Below, piece by piece: positions 41,902 to 51,908 of a DNA stretch of 64,000 bases (position 1 is its first letter; every line of letters begins with the position of its first letter). Below the pieces are notes generated by a model, which worked only from the letters and a program-made list of their open reading frames with translations, had not been told where the DNA came from and did not search any database. Origin of the DNA: Pseudoduganella violaceinigra DSM 15887 (GTDB lineage Bacteria > Pseudomonadota > Gammaproteobacteria > Burkholderiales > Burkholderiaceae_D); assembly GCF_000425385.1 (NCBI RefSeq), contig NZ_KE384358.1, positions 193,623 to 257,622 of the forward strand. The letters run 5' to 3'. The position numbers were made by a program, and so were the translations under genes.

Positions 41902-43386
41902 TCAGTAGAGCAGGGTCTTCTGCATGGCGTTCAGGCAGGCGTTCAGCAGCGGGCCCGGGACCATGCCCAGCGCCACCACGGCCACGCCGTTCAGCGCCAG
42001 GACGATGCCCTTGTCGAAGCTCAAAGCCAGCGGCGTCGTATCTGCCGCATCGTCGAACCACATCACCTTGACGATGCGGATGTAGTAGAACGCGCCGACC
42101 AGCGAGAACATCACGGCAAACACGGTCAGCCACACATTGCCGGTCGCCAGAACGGACTGCAGTACCGCGAACTTGGCGGCAAAGCCCATCATCGGCGGTA
42201 CGCCGGCCAGCGAGAACATCAGCACCGACATCAGCAGCGCATAGCCAGGCGAACGCTTGGACAGGCCCTTGAAGTCGTCGATTTCTTCCGCCTCGAAGCC
42301 CTTGCGCGCCAGCGCCATGATCAGGCCGAAGGAACCGACGGTGGTCAGCACATAGGTGATCGAGTAGTACATCGCAGCCGAGTAGGCGGCGGCGCCGTTG
42401 GCGGTCGAATGGCCCACCACGCCGGCCATCAGGCCAAGCAGCACGAAGCCCATCTGCGCGATGGTGGAGTAAGCCAGCATGCGCTTCAAGTTGGTCTGCG
42501 CGATCGCGGTCAGGTTGCCGATGGCCAGCGACAGCACGGCCAGGATCATCAGCATCTGCTGCCAGTCTTCCGCGGCAGGACGCATGCCTTCCACCAGCAG
42601 GCGCACGCAGATGGCGAAAGTCGCCAGCTTCGGTGCGCCGCCCAGCAGCAGGGTCACGCCGGTCGGCGCGCCCTGGTAGACGTCCGGTACCCACATGTGG
42701 AACGGTACGGCGCCCAGCTTGAAGGCCAGGCCGGCCACCACGAACACCAGGCCGAAGGTCAGGATCGACTTGTCGACGGTGCCGGTGCCGATCTTGTGGG
42801 CCACGGCGGAGATGTCCAGGGTGCCGGTCGCGCCGTACAGCATGGACATGCCGTACAGCAGGAAGCCGGACGCCAGCGCGCCCAGGATAAAGTACTTCAT
42901 CGCCGCTTCGGTCGCGCGGACGTCGTCGCGGCGCAGGGCCACCAGGGCGTACAGCGACAGCGACATCAGTTCCAGGCCCAGGTAGATGGTCAGGAAGTTA
43001 TTGGCCGAGATCATCACCATCTGGCCCAGCAGGGAGAACAGCGCCAGGACGTAGAACTCGCCGCCCAGGTTGCCGCCCAACATGCCGCGGTCCGTGGCGT
43101 ACTGGCGCGCATACACCAGCGTCATCCCCACGGTCAGGTAGGAGAACAGCTTGAGCAGGTTGCCGATCGGGTCGTTCAGGAACATGTTCGAGAACGCGTA
43201 GACGGTGCTGCCGGCGCTGTAGTCGGCGAAGCTGAAGGCGGCGGCGCCCGCCAGGGCGGCCAGCGTCAGCACATAGGTGATCGCGCGCTTGCCCTCGTCG
43301 AGGAACATGTCGATCAGCAGGATCGCCGAAGCAGCGATCAGCAGAAAGACTTCTGCGTACATCGGGATCAGGTTAGTGGTATTCAT
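41902..43386 (-). CDS. nuoN: NADH-quinone oxidoreductase subunit N
   Basis: A 494-residue membrane subunit of complex I with about 14 transmembrane helices, one of the three antiporter-like proton-translocating subunits. The Glu of LGLELMSLSLYALVA and several buried lysines, such as LKRMLAYSTIAQMGF, are present. It follows nuoM by 22 nt and precedes DUF2818 by 6 nt. Confidence 0.97.
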   Translation of the reverse strand: MNTTNLIPMYAEVFLLIAASAILLIDMFLDEGKRAITYVLTLAALAGAAAFSFADYSAGSTVYAFSNMFLNDPIGNLLKLFSYLTVGMTLVYARQYATDRGMLGGNLGGEFYVLALFSLLGQMVMISANNFLTIYLGLELMSLSLYALVALRRDDVRATEAAMKYFILGALASGFLLYGMSMLYGATGTLDISAVAHKIGTGTVDKSILTFGLVFVVAGLAFKLGAVPFHMWVPDVYQGAPTGVTLLLGGAPKLATFAICVRLLVEGMRPAAEDWQQMLMILAVLSLAIGNLTAIAQTNLKRMLAYSTIAQMGFVLLGLMAGVVGHSTANGAAAYSAAMYYSITYVLTTVGSFGLIMALARKGFEAEEIDDFKGLSKRSPGYALLMSVLMFSLAGVPPMMGFAAKFAVLQSVLATGNVWLTVFAVMFSLVGAFYYIRIVKVMWFDDAADTTPLALSFDKGIVLALNGVAVVALGMVPGPLLNACLNAMQKTLLY

Positions 43387-43408
43387 GAAAACTTGGTCCT
43401 ATTTGCAA

Positions 43409-44917
43409 TCAAGGGGCCACGACTGGCAGCTTGCTTTGAGCGGCATGCGCCAACAGGTCAGCCACGGAAACCTGCATCACGTCGGTGAATGGCGCCGGGT
43501 ACAGGCCCATCACCAGCACTGCGATCGCCAGGATGCCCAGCATCAGGAACTCGCGATTGTTAACGTCGGTCAGCTCTTCCACATGCTTGTTGGTGATGGC
43601 GCCGAAGATCACGCGCTTGGCCATCCACAGGGAATAGGCGGCGCCGAAGATCAGGGCGGTGGCGGCCAGGATGCCGGTCACGAAGTTGAACTGCACCGCG
43701 CCCAGGATCACCATGAACTCGCCGACGAAGCCGGAGGTAGCCGGCAGGCCGCAGTTGGCCATGGAGAACAGGATGAACAGCGCTGCGAACTTCGGCATCT
43801 TGTTCACGACGCCACCGTAGTCGGCGATCTGGCGCGAGTGCATGCGGTCGTACAGTACGCCGATGCACAGGAACATTGCGCCGGAGATGAAGCCGTGCGA
43901 CACCATCTGCACGATACCGCCCTGCACTGCCATTTCATTGAACATGAAGAAGCCCAGGGTCACGAAGCCCATGTGCGCGATGGACGAATACGCCACCAGT
44001 TTCTTCATGTCTTTCTGCACCAGGGCCACCAGGCCGATGTAGATCACGGCGATCAAGGACAGCACGATGACCATCGGCGCCAGATGGTGCGAAGCGTCGG
44101 GAGCGATCGGCAGCGAGAACCGCAGGAAGCCGTAAGCGCCCAGCTTCAGCATGATCGCGGCCAGCACGGCGGAACCGCCGGTCGGCGCTTCCACGTGCAC
44201 GTCCGGCAGCCAGGTGTGGACCGGGAACATCGGCACCTTCACGGCGAAAGCCATGAAGAAGGCGAAGAAGATCGCCACCTGTTCGCCCATGGTCAACGGC
44301 AGCTTGTGCCATGCCAGGATATCGAAGCTACCGGACTTGTTGTACAGGTAGATGATGGCAACCAGCGTCAGCAGCGAGCCGAAGAAGGTGTACAGGAAGA
44401 ACTTGAACGCTGCGTAGATGCGGTTGGCACCACCCCACACGCCGATGATGATGTACATCGGGATCAGGGTCGCTTCGAAGAAGAAGTAGAACAGCAGGCC
44501 GTCGGTGGCGGAGAACACGCCGATCATCAGGCCCGACAGGATCAGGAACGCGCCCATGTACTGCGCCACGCGTTCGGTGATCACTTCCCACGCCGAAATC
44601 ACCACGATGACGGTGATGAAGGCGGTCAGCGGGATGAACCACATCGACAGGCCGTCAATGCCCAGCGAGTAGAAGATGTTGAAGCGGTCGATCCACGCCG
44701 ACTTCTCCACGAACTGCATGCCGTGGGCGGCCTTGTCGAACTGCGTGATCAGCGGGATGGTCGGCACCAGGGATACCAGGGCGCCTACCAGCGACAGCAC
44801 GCGTACCATGCCGGCGCGCGTATCGCGGCCGATGGCCAGCACGATCATGCCGAACAGGATCGGCACCCAGATCGACAGACTGAGGTAAGGAGGTAGAGTA
44901 TTAATCGTTGACTGCAT
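43409..44917 (-). CDS. nuoM: NADH-quinone oxidoreductase subunit M
   Basis: A 502-residue antiporter-like membrane subunit. The essential glutamate is seen in FFFEATLIPMYIIIG and the lysine helix in KMLVAYSSIAHMG-like sequence (KKLVAYSSIAHMGF). It moves protons across the inner membrane when quinone is reduced. It lies 24 nt after nuoL. Confidence 0.97.
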   Translation of the reverse strand: MQSTINTLPPYLSLSIWVPILFGMIVLAIGRDTRAGMVRVLSLVGALVSLVPTIPLITQFDKAAHGMQFVEKSAWIDRFNIFYSLGIDGLSMWFIPLTAFITVIVVISAWEVITERVAQYMGAFLILSGLMIGVFSATDGLLFYFFFEATLIPMYIIIGVWGGANRIYAAFKFFLYTFFGSLLTLVAIIYLYNKSGSFDILAWHKLPLTMGEQVAIFFAFFMAFAVKVPMFPVHTWLPDVHVEAPTGGSAVLAAIMLKLGAYGFLRFSLPIAPDASHHLAPMVIVLSLIAVIYIGLVALVQKDMKKLVAYSSIAHMGFVTLGFFMFNEMAVQGGIVQMVSHGFISGAMFLCIGVLYDRMHSRQIADYGGVVNKMPKFAALFILFSMANCGLPATSGFVGEFMVILGAVQFNFVTGILAATALIFGAAYSLWMAKRVIFGAITNKHVEELTDVNNREFLMLGILAIAVLVMGLYPAPFTDVMQVSVADLLAHAAQSKLPVVAP

Positions 44918-44941
44918 TTGTTATCTCTTTTGCGTCAGCTG

Positions 44942-46990
44942 TTAAGCGTGCCAAAACGGCAGGAAGTACACCAGGAAGCCCAGGATACCGAGGATCATCA
45001 CGAAGGCGTAGTGATAGATGTAGCCGGTCTGCAACACGCGGGTGATGCTGGAGAACCAGCCCACCACTTTCGCCGAACCGTTCACCAGCAGGCCATCGAT
45101 GATGGCGCGGTCGCCCGCCGCCCACAGGCCCTCGCCCAGCAGGCGTGCGCCGCGGGCAAAGACTGCCTCATTGAACTTGTCCATGTAGTACTTGTTGTCC
45201 AGCAGGGTGTGCAGGAACTTGAACTTGCTGTAGAACCAGGCCGGGATCGCAGGCTTGACCATGTAGCAGACGTAGGCCGCGATCACACCCAGTGCAGCCA
45301 GGATGAATGGCAGCGAGGTGAACGAGTGCCGGCCCATGGCGACGGCGCCGTGGAACTCTTCGGCCAGTTCGTGCATCGCGTGGTGGTTTTCACCGACGAA
45401 GATGACATCCTTGAAGAAGCCGCCAAACAGCATTGGTTCGATCGCGATCGCGCCGATGACGACGGACGGGATGGCCAGCAGGATCAGCGGCAGGGTCACC
45501 ACCAGGCCCGGCGAATGCGGCTTCTCGCCTGGCGCCAGGCCGTGGTGGCCGTGGTCGTCCTCTTCGCCTTCGTCGGCGTGGTGCGCATCATGCGCATGGT
45601 GGTGTTCCTTGCCGAAGTTTTCCGGGCCATGGAAGACCAGGAAGTACATGCGGAAGGAGTAGAACGCGGTCACGAACACGCCGCAGATCACGGCGAAGTA
45701 AGCAAAGCCGGAACCGGCGATATGGGTCGCAGCCACGGCTTCGATGATCGAATCCTTGGAGTAGAAGCCGGAGAAGAACGGGGTACCGATCAGCGCCAGG
45801 GAACCCAGCAGCGAGGTAATCCAGATCACTTTCAGGTACTTCTTCAGACCGCCCATATTGCGGATGTCCTGGTCGTGGTGCATCGCCATGATGACGGCGC
45901 CGGCGCCCAGGAACAGCAGTGCCTTGAAGAAGGCGTGGGTCATCAGGTGGAACACGGCCACGGAGTACGCCGAGCAGCCCAGCGCCACGGTCATGTAGCC
46001 CAGCTGCGACAGGGTCGAGTAGGCCACGACGCGCTTGATGTCGTTCTGGATGATGCCCATGAAGCCCATGAACAGCGCGGTAATCGAACCGATCACCAGG
46101 ATGAAGGACAGTGCGGCGTCCGACATTTCGAACAGCGGCGACATGCGGGTCACCATGAAGATACCGGCGGTAACCATGGTTGCCGCGTGAATCAGCGCGG
46201 AGATCGGGGTCGGGCCTTCCATCGAGTCAGGCAGCCAGACGTGCAGCGGGAACTGCGCCGACTTGCCCATCGCGCCGATGAACAGGCAGATACAGGCCAC
46301 GGAGATCAGCGCCCAGTCGGTGCCCGGCAGGGTACCGTTGATCAGCGCTTCCTTCTTGGCGAACACTTCCTGGTAGTCCATGGAACCGGTGTAAGCCAGG
46401 ATCAGGCCAATGCCCAGGATGAAGCCGAAGTCGCCCACGCGGTTGACCAGGAAGGCCTTCATATTGGCGAAGATCGCGGTCGGGCGGGTATACCAGAAGC
46501 CGATCAGCAGGTAGGACACCAGGCCCACAGCTTCCCAGCCGAAGAACAGCTGCAGGAAGTTGTTCGACATCACCAGCATCAGCATGGAGAAGGTGAACAG
46601 CGAGATGTAGGAGAAGAAGCGGTTGTAGCCTTCGTCTTCCGCCATATAGCCGATGGTGTAGATGTGCACCATCAGCGAGACGAACGTCACCACGTTCATC
46701 ATCATCGCGGTCAGCGAATCGATCTGGAAGCCGACGGCCAGCTTGACGCTGCCCACGGTCATCCAGCGATACAGGTCGCCGTTGTACGTTGCGCCGTCCA
46801 TCACCTGCAGCAGGGTCTGGAAGGAGATCAGGAAAGCGACCAGCACGCCCAGGATGGTCGCGCTATGCGCCACCTTGCGGCCAATGACATTGCCGAAGAA
46901 CTTGGTGCCCAGCAGGCCCGCGATTGCGGAACCTGCCAGCGGCGCCAGCGGTACGGCCAGAAGGAGGGTTGGGTTAAGTTGCCCCGTCAT
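44942..46990 (-). CDS. nuoL: NADH-quinone oxidoreductase subunit L
   Basis: A 682-residue distal antiporter-like subunit with its long lateral C-terminal helix. The key glutamate lies in FGWEAVGLVSYLLIG, and the NDIKRVVAYSTLSQLGYM segment carries the lysine. A His/Asp/Glu-rich stretch (EHHHAHDAHHADEGEEDDH, about residues 464-482) interrupts the C-terminal part, a common loop expansion. It follows nuoK by 35 nt, the largest gap in the operon. Confidence 0.97.
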   Translation of the reverse strand: MTGQLNPTLLLAVPLAPLAGSAIAGLLGTKFFGNVIGRKVAHSATILGVLVAFLISFQTLLQVMDGATYNGDLYRWMTVGSVKLAVGFQIDSLTAMMMNVVTFVSLMVHIYTIGYMAEDEGYNRFFSYISLFTFSMLMLVMSNNFLQLFFGWEAVGLVSYLLIGFWYTRPTAIFANMKAFLVNRVGDFGFILGIGLILAYTGSMDYQEVFAKKEALINGTLPGTDWALISVACICLFIGAMGKSAQFPLHVWLPDSMEGPTPISALIHAATMVTAGIFMVTRMSPLFEMSDAALSFILVIGSITALFMGFMGIIQNDIKRVVAYSTLSQLGYMTVALGCSAYSVAVFHLMTHAFFKALLFLGAGAVIMAMHHDQDIRNMGGLKKYLKVIWITSLLGSLALIGTPFFSGFYSKDSIIEAVAATHIAGSGFAYFAVICGVFVTAFYSFRMYFLVFHGPENFGKEHHHAHDAHHADEGEEDDHGHHGLAPGEKPHSPGLVVTLPLILLAIPSVVIGAIAIEPMLFGGFFKDVIFVGENHHAMHELAEEFHGAVAMGRHSFTSLPFILAALGVIAAYVCYMVKPAIPAWFYSKFKFLHTLLDNKYYMDKFNEAVFARGARLLGEGLWAAGDRAIIDGLLVNGSAKVVGWFSSITRVLQTGYIYHYAFVMILGILGFLVYFLPFWHA

Positions 46991-47025
46991 GATTTACCTT
47001 ATGCGTATTATTCGAGGTTATTAAC

Positions 47026-47334
47026 TCAGCCTTTGAGGCTATCCAGGTCTTCCACGTTGATGGTGTCCAGGTTACGGAACATCACCACCAGGATCGCCAG
47101 GCCGATCGCCGATTCGGCGGCGGCCACGGTCAGGATGAAGAAGACAAAGATCTGCCCGGCCGCGTCGCCCAGGTAGTGCGAGAACGCGATGAAGTTCATG
47201 TTCACCGCCAGCAGCATCAGTTCGATGGCCATCAGCAGGACGATGACGTTCTTGCGGTTCAGGAAAATACCGACGATCGAGATCGCGAACAGGATCGCGC
47301 CCAGGACCAGGTAGTGAGCCAGGGATAAAGTCAT
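47026..47334 (-). CDS. nuoK: NADH-quinone oxidoreductase subunit K
   Basis: A 102-residue subunit with three transmembrane helices; the proton-channel glutamate is in MAIELMLLAVNMNFIAFS. Its ATG overlaps the nuoJ stop by 4 nt. Confidence 0.97.
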   Translation of the reverse strand: MTLSLAHYLVLGAILFAISIVGIFLNRKNVIVLLMAIELMLLAVNMNFIAFSHYLGDAAGQIFVFFILTVAAAESAIGLAILVVMFRNLDTINVEDLDSLKG

Positions 47335-47963
47335 GGTGCCTCCTTCGTTTCCGCGGCTGCGACCGGAGCGTGGACGACTGCGTCCATCTTCACGATCTTC
47401 AGGCGGTCGTTACGCTTGACGCGGACGGCTACGCCCGGGTCGATAGCCTTGGTGTCTTTGCGCTTGCGCAGCGTCAGGGCCACGGCGGCAACGATGGCCA
47501 CCAGCAGCACCACGGCCGCGATTTCAAACGCGTAGATGTACTCTGTATAGATCTTCAGGCCCAGGGCCTTGGTCTGGCCGATGCTGTTGGCCGCTTCCGG
47601 CACCACGGCGCCGGTCGCAGGGAAGGAGCGCCAGATCACGGCCGCCATTTCCAGCACGATCACGCCGCCGATGATGGAGGCCACCGGCAGGTAGTTCCAA
47701 AAGCCGGCGCGCAACTTGTCGAGGTCGATGTCGATCATCATCACGACGAACAGGAACAGGACCATGACGGCGCCGACGTACACCAGCACCAGCACGATGG
47801 ACAGGAACTCGGCTTTGAGCAGCATCCAGATGCCGGCCGCCTGGAAGAAGGCCAGCACCAGGTACAGTGCCGCATGCACCGGGTTGCGGGCCGTGATGAC
47901 GCGCAGCGATGCCAGCACCAGGATGGCAGCGAAGACGTAGAACAGGATAGTGGTAAAGGTCAT
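47331..47963 (-). CDS. nuoJ: NADH-quinone oxidoreductase subunit J
   Basis: A 210-residue subunit with five transmembrane helices, including VLVYVGAVMVLFLFVVMM, which takes part in coupling quinone reduction to proton movement. A soluble C-terminal tail of about 40 residues (VRVKRNDRLKIVKMD...) extends past the last helix. It is 16 nt downstream of nuoI and coupled to nuoK. Confidence 0.97.
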   Translation of the reverse strand: MTFTTILFYVFAAILVLASLRVITARNPVHAALYLVLAFFQAAGIWMLLKAEFLSIVLVLVYVGAVMVLFLFVVMMIDIDLDKLRAGFWNYLPVASIIGGVIVLEMAAVIWRSFPATGAVVPEAANSIGQTKALGLKIYTEYIYAFEIAAVVLLVAIVAAVALTLRKRKDTKAIDPGVAVRVKRNDRLKIVKMDAVVHAPVAAAETKEAP

Positions 47964-47979
47964 TATTTATCCTCGGCGA

Positions 47980-48468
47980 TCAGCGGTACTTGGCGTCGGC
48001 CGCGCGGTTGGCCGCGATTTCCGCTTCGTAGCGGTCGCCCACGGCCAGCAGCATTTCCTTGGTGTAGTACAGGTCACCGCGTTTTTCGCCGTGGTATTCC
48101 AGTACATGCGTCTCGACGATCGAGTCCACCGGGCAGGATTCTTCGCAGAAGCCGCAGAAGATGCACTTGGTCAGGTCGATGTCGTAGCGGGTGGTGCGGC
48201 GGCTGCCGTCGTCACGCTGCTCCGACTCGATGGTGATCGCCATCGCCGGGCAAACTGCTTCGCACAGTTTGCAGGCGATGCAGCGCTCTTCGCCGTTCGG
48301 GTAGCGGCGCAGGGCGTGCAGGCCGCGGAAACGCGGCGAGATCGGGGTTTTCTCTTCAGGGAACTGGACGGTGATCTTCTTGGCAAACATGTATTTGCCC
48401 GTCAGCGCCATCCCCTTGAACAGTTCGGTCAGCAAGAAGCTGCCGAAGAAATCTTTCAATCGGTCCAT
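47980..48468 (-). CDS. nuoI: NADH-quinone oxidoreductase subunit I
   Basis: A 162-residue peripheral-arm subunit with two 4Fe-4S ferredoxin motifs, CIACKLCEAVCPAMA and CIFCGFCEESCPVDSI, which hold clusters N6a and N6b on the path from NADH to quinone. Spacing to nuoH is 15 nt. Confidence 0.98.
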   Translation of the reverse strand: MDRLKDFFGSFLLTELFKGMALTGKYMFAKKITVQFPEEKTPISPRFRGLHALRRYPNGEERCIACKLCEAVCPAMAITIESEQRDDGSRRTTRYDIDLTKCIFCGFCEESCPVDSIVETHVLEYHGEKRGDLYYTKEMLLAVGDRYEAEIAANRAADAKYR

Positions 48469-48483
48469 TCTGTATTCGCTCTC

Positions 48484-49566
48484 TTACTTCCAAATATTCC
48501 AGGAGGTCTGCATCCAGGTCGCCACGAACACCAGGTACACCAGGGTCAGTGGGATGAACACTTTCCAGCCCAAACGCATGATCTGGTCATAGCGGTAACG
48601 CGGGAAGGTGCCGCGCGTCCAGATGAACAGCGATACGATGACGAAGGTCTTGACGAACAACCAGAAGAAGCCGCCGAACGCGCCGCCGAATTCCAGCACG
48701 GCGAACGGGGCAGACCAGCCGCCCAGGAACATGATCGATGCCAGCAGGCCGATCAGGATCATGTTGGCATATTCCGCCAGGAAGAACATCGCGTAAGCCA
48801 TGCCGCCGTATTCGACCATGTGGCCGCCGACGATTTCGGACTCGCCTTCCACCACGTCGAACGGGTGACGGTTACATTCAGCCAGGCCGGACACCAGGTA
48901 GACCACGAAGATCGGCAGCAGCGGCAGCCAGTTCCAGGACAGCAGGTTGAAGCCGTGCGAAACCATGAGGCCCTTCTGCTGGCCGGCCACGATCTCGGAC
49001 AGGTTCAGCGAACCGGACACCATCAGCACGATCACCAGGCAGAAGCCCATCGCGATTTCGTAGGACACCATCTGGGCCGATGCGCGCATCGCGCCCATGA
49101 AGGAGTACTTCGAGTTGGCGGACCAGCCGGCGATGATGATGCCGTACACCTCCATCGAGGCGATCGCCATGATCAGCAGCAGGCCGGCGTTGACGTCGGC
49201 CAGGGCGGCGCCCGAAGCGAACGGCACCACGGCCCAGCAAGCCAGCGCCGGCATGATGGTCATCACCGGACCGATGAAGAACAGGGACTTGTTCGACTTG
49301 GTCGGGACGATGATCTCTTTGAACAGCAGCTTCAGCGCGTCGGCGATCGGCTGCAGCAGGCCGTTCGGGCCCACGCGGTTCGGGCCGATACGGATCTGGA
49401 TCCAGCCCAGCAGCTTACGTTCCCACAAGGTCAGGTAGGCGACCAGGCCCATCAGGGGCAAGGTCACGCACAGGATCTTGGCCATGGTCCAGAAGAACGG
49501 CCAGGCGGCGCCCAGGTTGGCGGCGCCAACAGCTTTAATGCTTTCAATCATTTCTGGCAGAGCCAT
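48484..49566 (-). CDS. nuoH: NADH-quinone oxidoreductase subunit H
   Basis: A 360-residue subunit with eight transmembrane helices that closes the quinone chamber. The RIGPNRVGPNGLLQPIADA and EGESEIVGGHMVEYGG motifs are complete. Its ATG overlaps the nuoG stop by one base (TAATG), so the two are translationally coupled. Confidence 0.98.
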   Translation of the reverse strand: MALPEMIESIKAVGAANLGAAWPFFWTMAKILCVTLPLMGLVAYLTLWERKLLGWIQIRIGPNRVGPNGLLQPIADALKLLFKEIIVPTKSNKSLFFIGPVMTIMPALACWAVVPFASGAALADVNAGLLLIMAIASMEVYGIIIAGWSANSKYSFMGAMRASAQMVSYEIAMGFCLVIVLMVSGSLNLSEIVAGQQKGLMVSHGFNLLSWNWLPLLPIFVVYLVSGLAECNRHPFDVVEGESEIVGGHMVEYGGMAYAMFFLAEYANMILIGLLASIMFLGGWSAPFAVLEFGGAFGGFFWLFVKTFVIVSLFIWTRGTFPRYRYDQIMRLGWKVFIPLTLVYLVFVATWMQTSWNIWK

Positions 49567-51896
49567 TACTTGCCCTCCCCTGCTTTAGCAACGGTGATCT
49601 CACCGAACATCGCGCCCAGCATCGAGGTCGATGCATGCGCGGCGGACACGCGCACCACGTTCGCTGGCAGGCCGGCGTCGATGATGGCTTCCAGGATCGC
49701 AAAGCCGGAGCCCTGCTTCACTTCGACCTTGTCGCCGGCCTTCACGCCGATCTGCTGCGCAGCGGCAGTGGACAGGTGTGCTTTCGGCGCAGCGCCGTCG
49801 ACGGTCGCCAGCAGCGGACCGGAACGGCGCGCCATGGCGTCGGCGAAGTAGATCGGCACGTCGGCGAGTCGCTGCAGGCCTGTCGCTGCGCCAGCGGCGG
49901 CGGCAACAGCGGCCTTGCGCGACACGTTCGACAGCTTGGCCGACAGGTCGCTCACGCCTTTTTCGAACAGCTCGTCGCGGATCGATTCCGAGGTTTCATA
50001 GTCGAAGCCGCCCAGGCCCAGGATGTTGCCCAGGACGCGCAGCACCTTCCACGCCGGACGGGCTTCGCCCATCGGCTTGACGGTGCCGTTGAACGACTGC
50101 AGGCGGCCTTCGGCGTTGACGAAGGAGCCGGACGTCTCGGCGAACGGCGCGACCGGCAGCAGCACGTCGGCGTAGTCCATGCCGTGCTTGAAGGCCGACA
50201 TCACCACCACCATTTCGGCGGCGCTCAGCGCGCTCTTGGCCGCTTGCGGATTGGCAGCGTCCAGTTCCGGTTCGGCGTTCAGCAGCACGTAGGCTTTTTT
50301 CTGTACCGAGAAGGCTGGCGCGGCGTTTTTCGCGGTGGCGCCGACCAGGTAGCCGCCAACGGTGTTGGCTGCTTCGGTCAGGTAACCGAGCTTGGCGCCG
50401 GTCTGTTCGGCGATCCACTGCGCGGCAGCGTGCAGTTTGGACGCTTCAGGGTGGGCCACAGCGGCGTTGCCCAGGAAGACGGCCTTGCGCTCACCGCCCA
50501 GCAGCGACGCGGCCACGGCTTCGGCGTCGGCCGATGCGGCCACGGACTCGAAGCCCGCAGGCGCGGTAACGCCCTTCGCCTTGGCGACGGCGGCAACCAC
50601 GCCCGACAGCGCGGCCAGCCAGTCGGACGGCGCGGCGATGAGCTTGTTGGCGGTGTTGATCAGGTTTGCGTCGTTCGAACCATGCAGCACGGACAGCTGG
50701 CCGCCGGCTTTCACGGCCGCGCGGATGCGGGTCGCGAACAGCGGGTGGTCCTTGCGCAGGAAGGAACCGATCACGAACACGCGCTGCAGCGCGCTCAGTT
50801 CGGCAATCGGCATGCCCAGCCATGGCTTCACTTCGCCGTCCAGGGCGAAGTCGGACTGGCGCAGGCGGAAGTCGACGTGCTCGGAACCGACGCCGTGCAT
50901 CAGCTTCTTCAGCAGGGCCAGTTCTTCCACGGTGGAGTGCGCGGTGCCGTAGGCAGCCAGCGCATCGGCGCCGTGTTCATGCTTGATGTTCTTCAGGCCG
51001 TGCGCCACGTATTCCAGCGCGACTTGCCATTCCACTTCTTTCCACTCGTTGCCCTGCTTGAGCATCGGCTTGGTCAGGCGCTCGGCGCTTTCCAGCGCTT
51101 CGTAGGAATAGCGGTCCTTGTCGGAAATCCAGCACTCGTTGACCGCTTCGTTTTCCAGCGGCAGCACGCGCTTCACGGAGCCCTGCTTCACCTGCACAAT
51201 CAGGTTAGCGCCGGTCGAGTCGTGCGGGGAGACCGATTTGCGGCGCGACAGTTCCCAGGTACGGGCGCTGTAGCGGAATGGACGCGAGGTCAGCGCGCCG
51301 ACCGGGCACAGGTCGATCATATTGCCCGACATTTCGGAGCTCACCGCTTCGCCGACGAAGGTGGTGATCTCGGAATGCTCGCCGCGGCCCAGCATGCCCA
51401 GTTCCATCACGCCGGCCACTTCCTGGCCGAAACGCACGCAACGGGTGCAGTGGATGCAACGCGACATTTCTTCCATCGCCACCAGCGCGCTGCCGGCCTT
51501 CGGCGGCACCACGCGCTTTTCTTCCTCGTAGCGGGATTCCATCTTGCCGTAGCCTACGGCCAAGTCCTGCAGCTGGCACTCACCGCCCTGGTCGCAGATT
51601 GGGCAATCCAGCGGGTGGTTAATCAGCAGGAATTCCATCACCGACTTCTGGGCCTGCACAGCCTTGTCGGAGGCGGACTTCACAATCATGCCCGCCGATA
51701 CCGGCGTGGCGCATGCTGGCAAAGGCTTCGGCGCCTTCTCCACTTCGACCAGGCACATACGGCAGTTCGCAGCGATCGACAATTTCTTGTGATAGCAGAA
51801 GTGCGGGATGTAGGTGCCCAGCTTGTTGGCGGCGTCCATCACCATGCTACCCGCAGGGACTTCTACCTTTTTGCCGTCAATTTCGATTTCAACCAT
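49566..51896 (-). CDS. nuoG: NADH-quinone oxidoreductase subunit G
   Basis: A 776-residue subunit. The N-terminal ferredoxin-like part binds a 2Fe-2S cluster (CRMCLVEVEKAPKPLPAC), then come the His/Cys cluster N5 region (CPICDQGGECQLQD) and the CIHCTRCVRF 4Fe-4S site (N4). The C-terminal half is a molybdopterin-oxidoreductase-like domain without cofactor binding. Alanine- and valine-rich stretches in this half are noticeably repetitive but in frame throughout. Confidence 0.97.
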   Translation of the reverse strand: MVEIEIDGKKVEVPAGSMVMDAANKLGTYIPHFCYHKKLSIAANCRMCLVEVEKAPKPLPACATPVSAGMIVKSASDKAVQAQKSVMEFLLINHPLDCPICDQGGECQLQDLAVGYGKMESRYEEEKRVVPPKAGSALVAMEEMSRCIHCTRCVRFGQEVAGVMELGMLGRGEHSEITTFVGEAVSSEMSGNMIDLCPVGALTSRPFRYSARTWELSRRKSVSPHDSTGANLIVQVKQGSVKRVLPLENEAVNECWISDKDRYSYEALESAERLTKPMLKQGNEWKEVEWQVALEYVAHGLKNIKHEHGADALAAYGTAHSTVEELALLKKLMHGVGSEHVDFRLRQSDFALDGEVKPWLGMPIAELSALQRVFVIGSFLRKDHPLFATRIRAAVKAGGQLSVLHGSNDANLINTANKLIAAPSDWLAALSGVVAAVAKAKGVTAPAGFESVAASADAEAVAASLLGGERKAVFLGNAAVAHPEASKLHAAAQWIAEQTGAKLGYLTEAANTVGGYLVGATAKNAAPAFSVQKKAYVLLNAEPELDAANPQAAKSALSAAEMVVVMSAFKHGMDYADVLLPVAPFAETSGSFVNAEGRLQSFNGTVKPMGEARPAWKVLRVLGNILGLGGFDYETSESIRDELFEKGVSDLSAKLSNVSRKAAVAAAAGAATGLQRLADVPIYFADAMARRSGPLLATVDGAAPKAHLSTAAAQQIGVKAGDKVEVKQGSGFAILEAIIDAGLPANVVRVSAAHASTSMLGAMFGEITVAKAGEGK

Positions 51897-51908
51897 GATA
51901 ATCGCAGC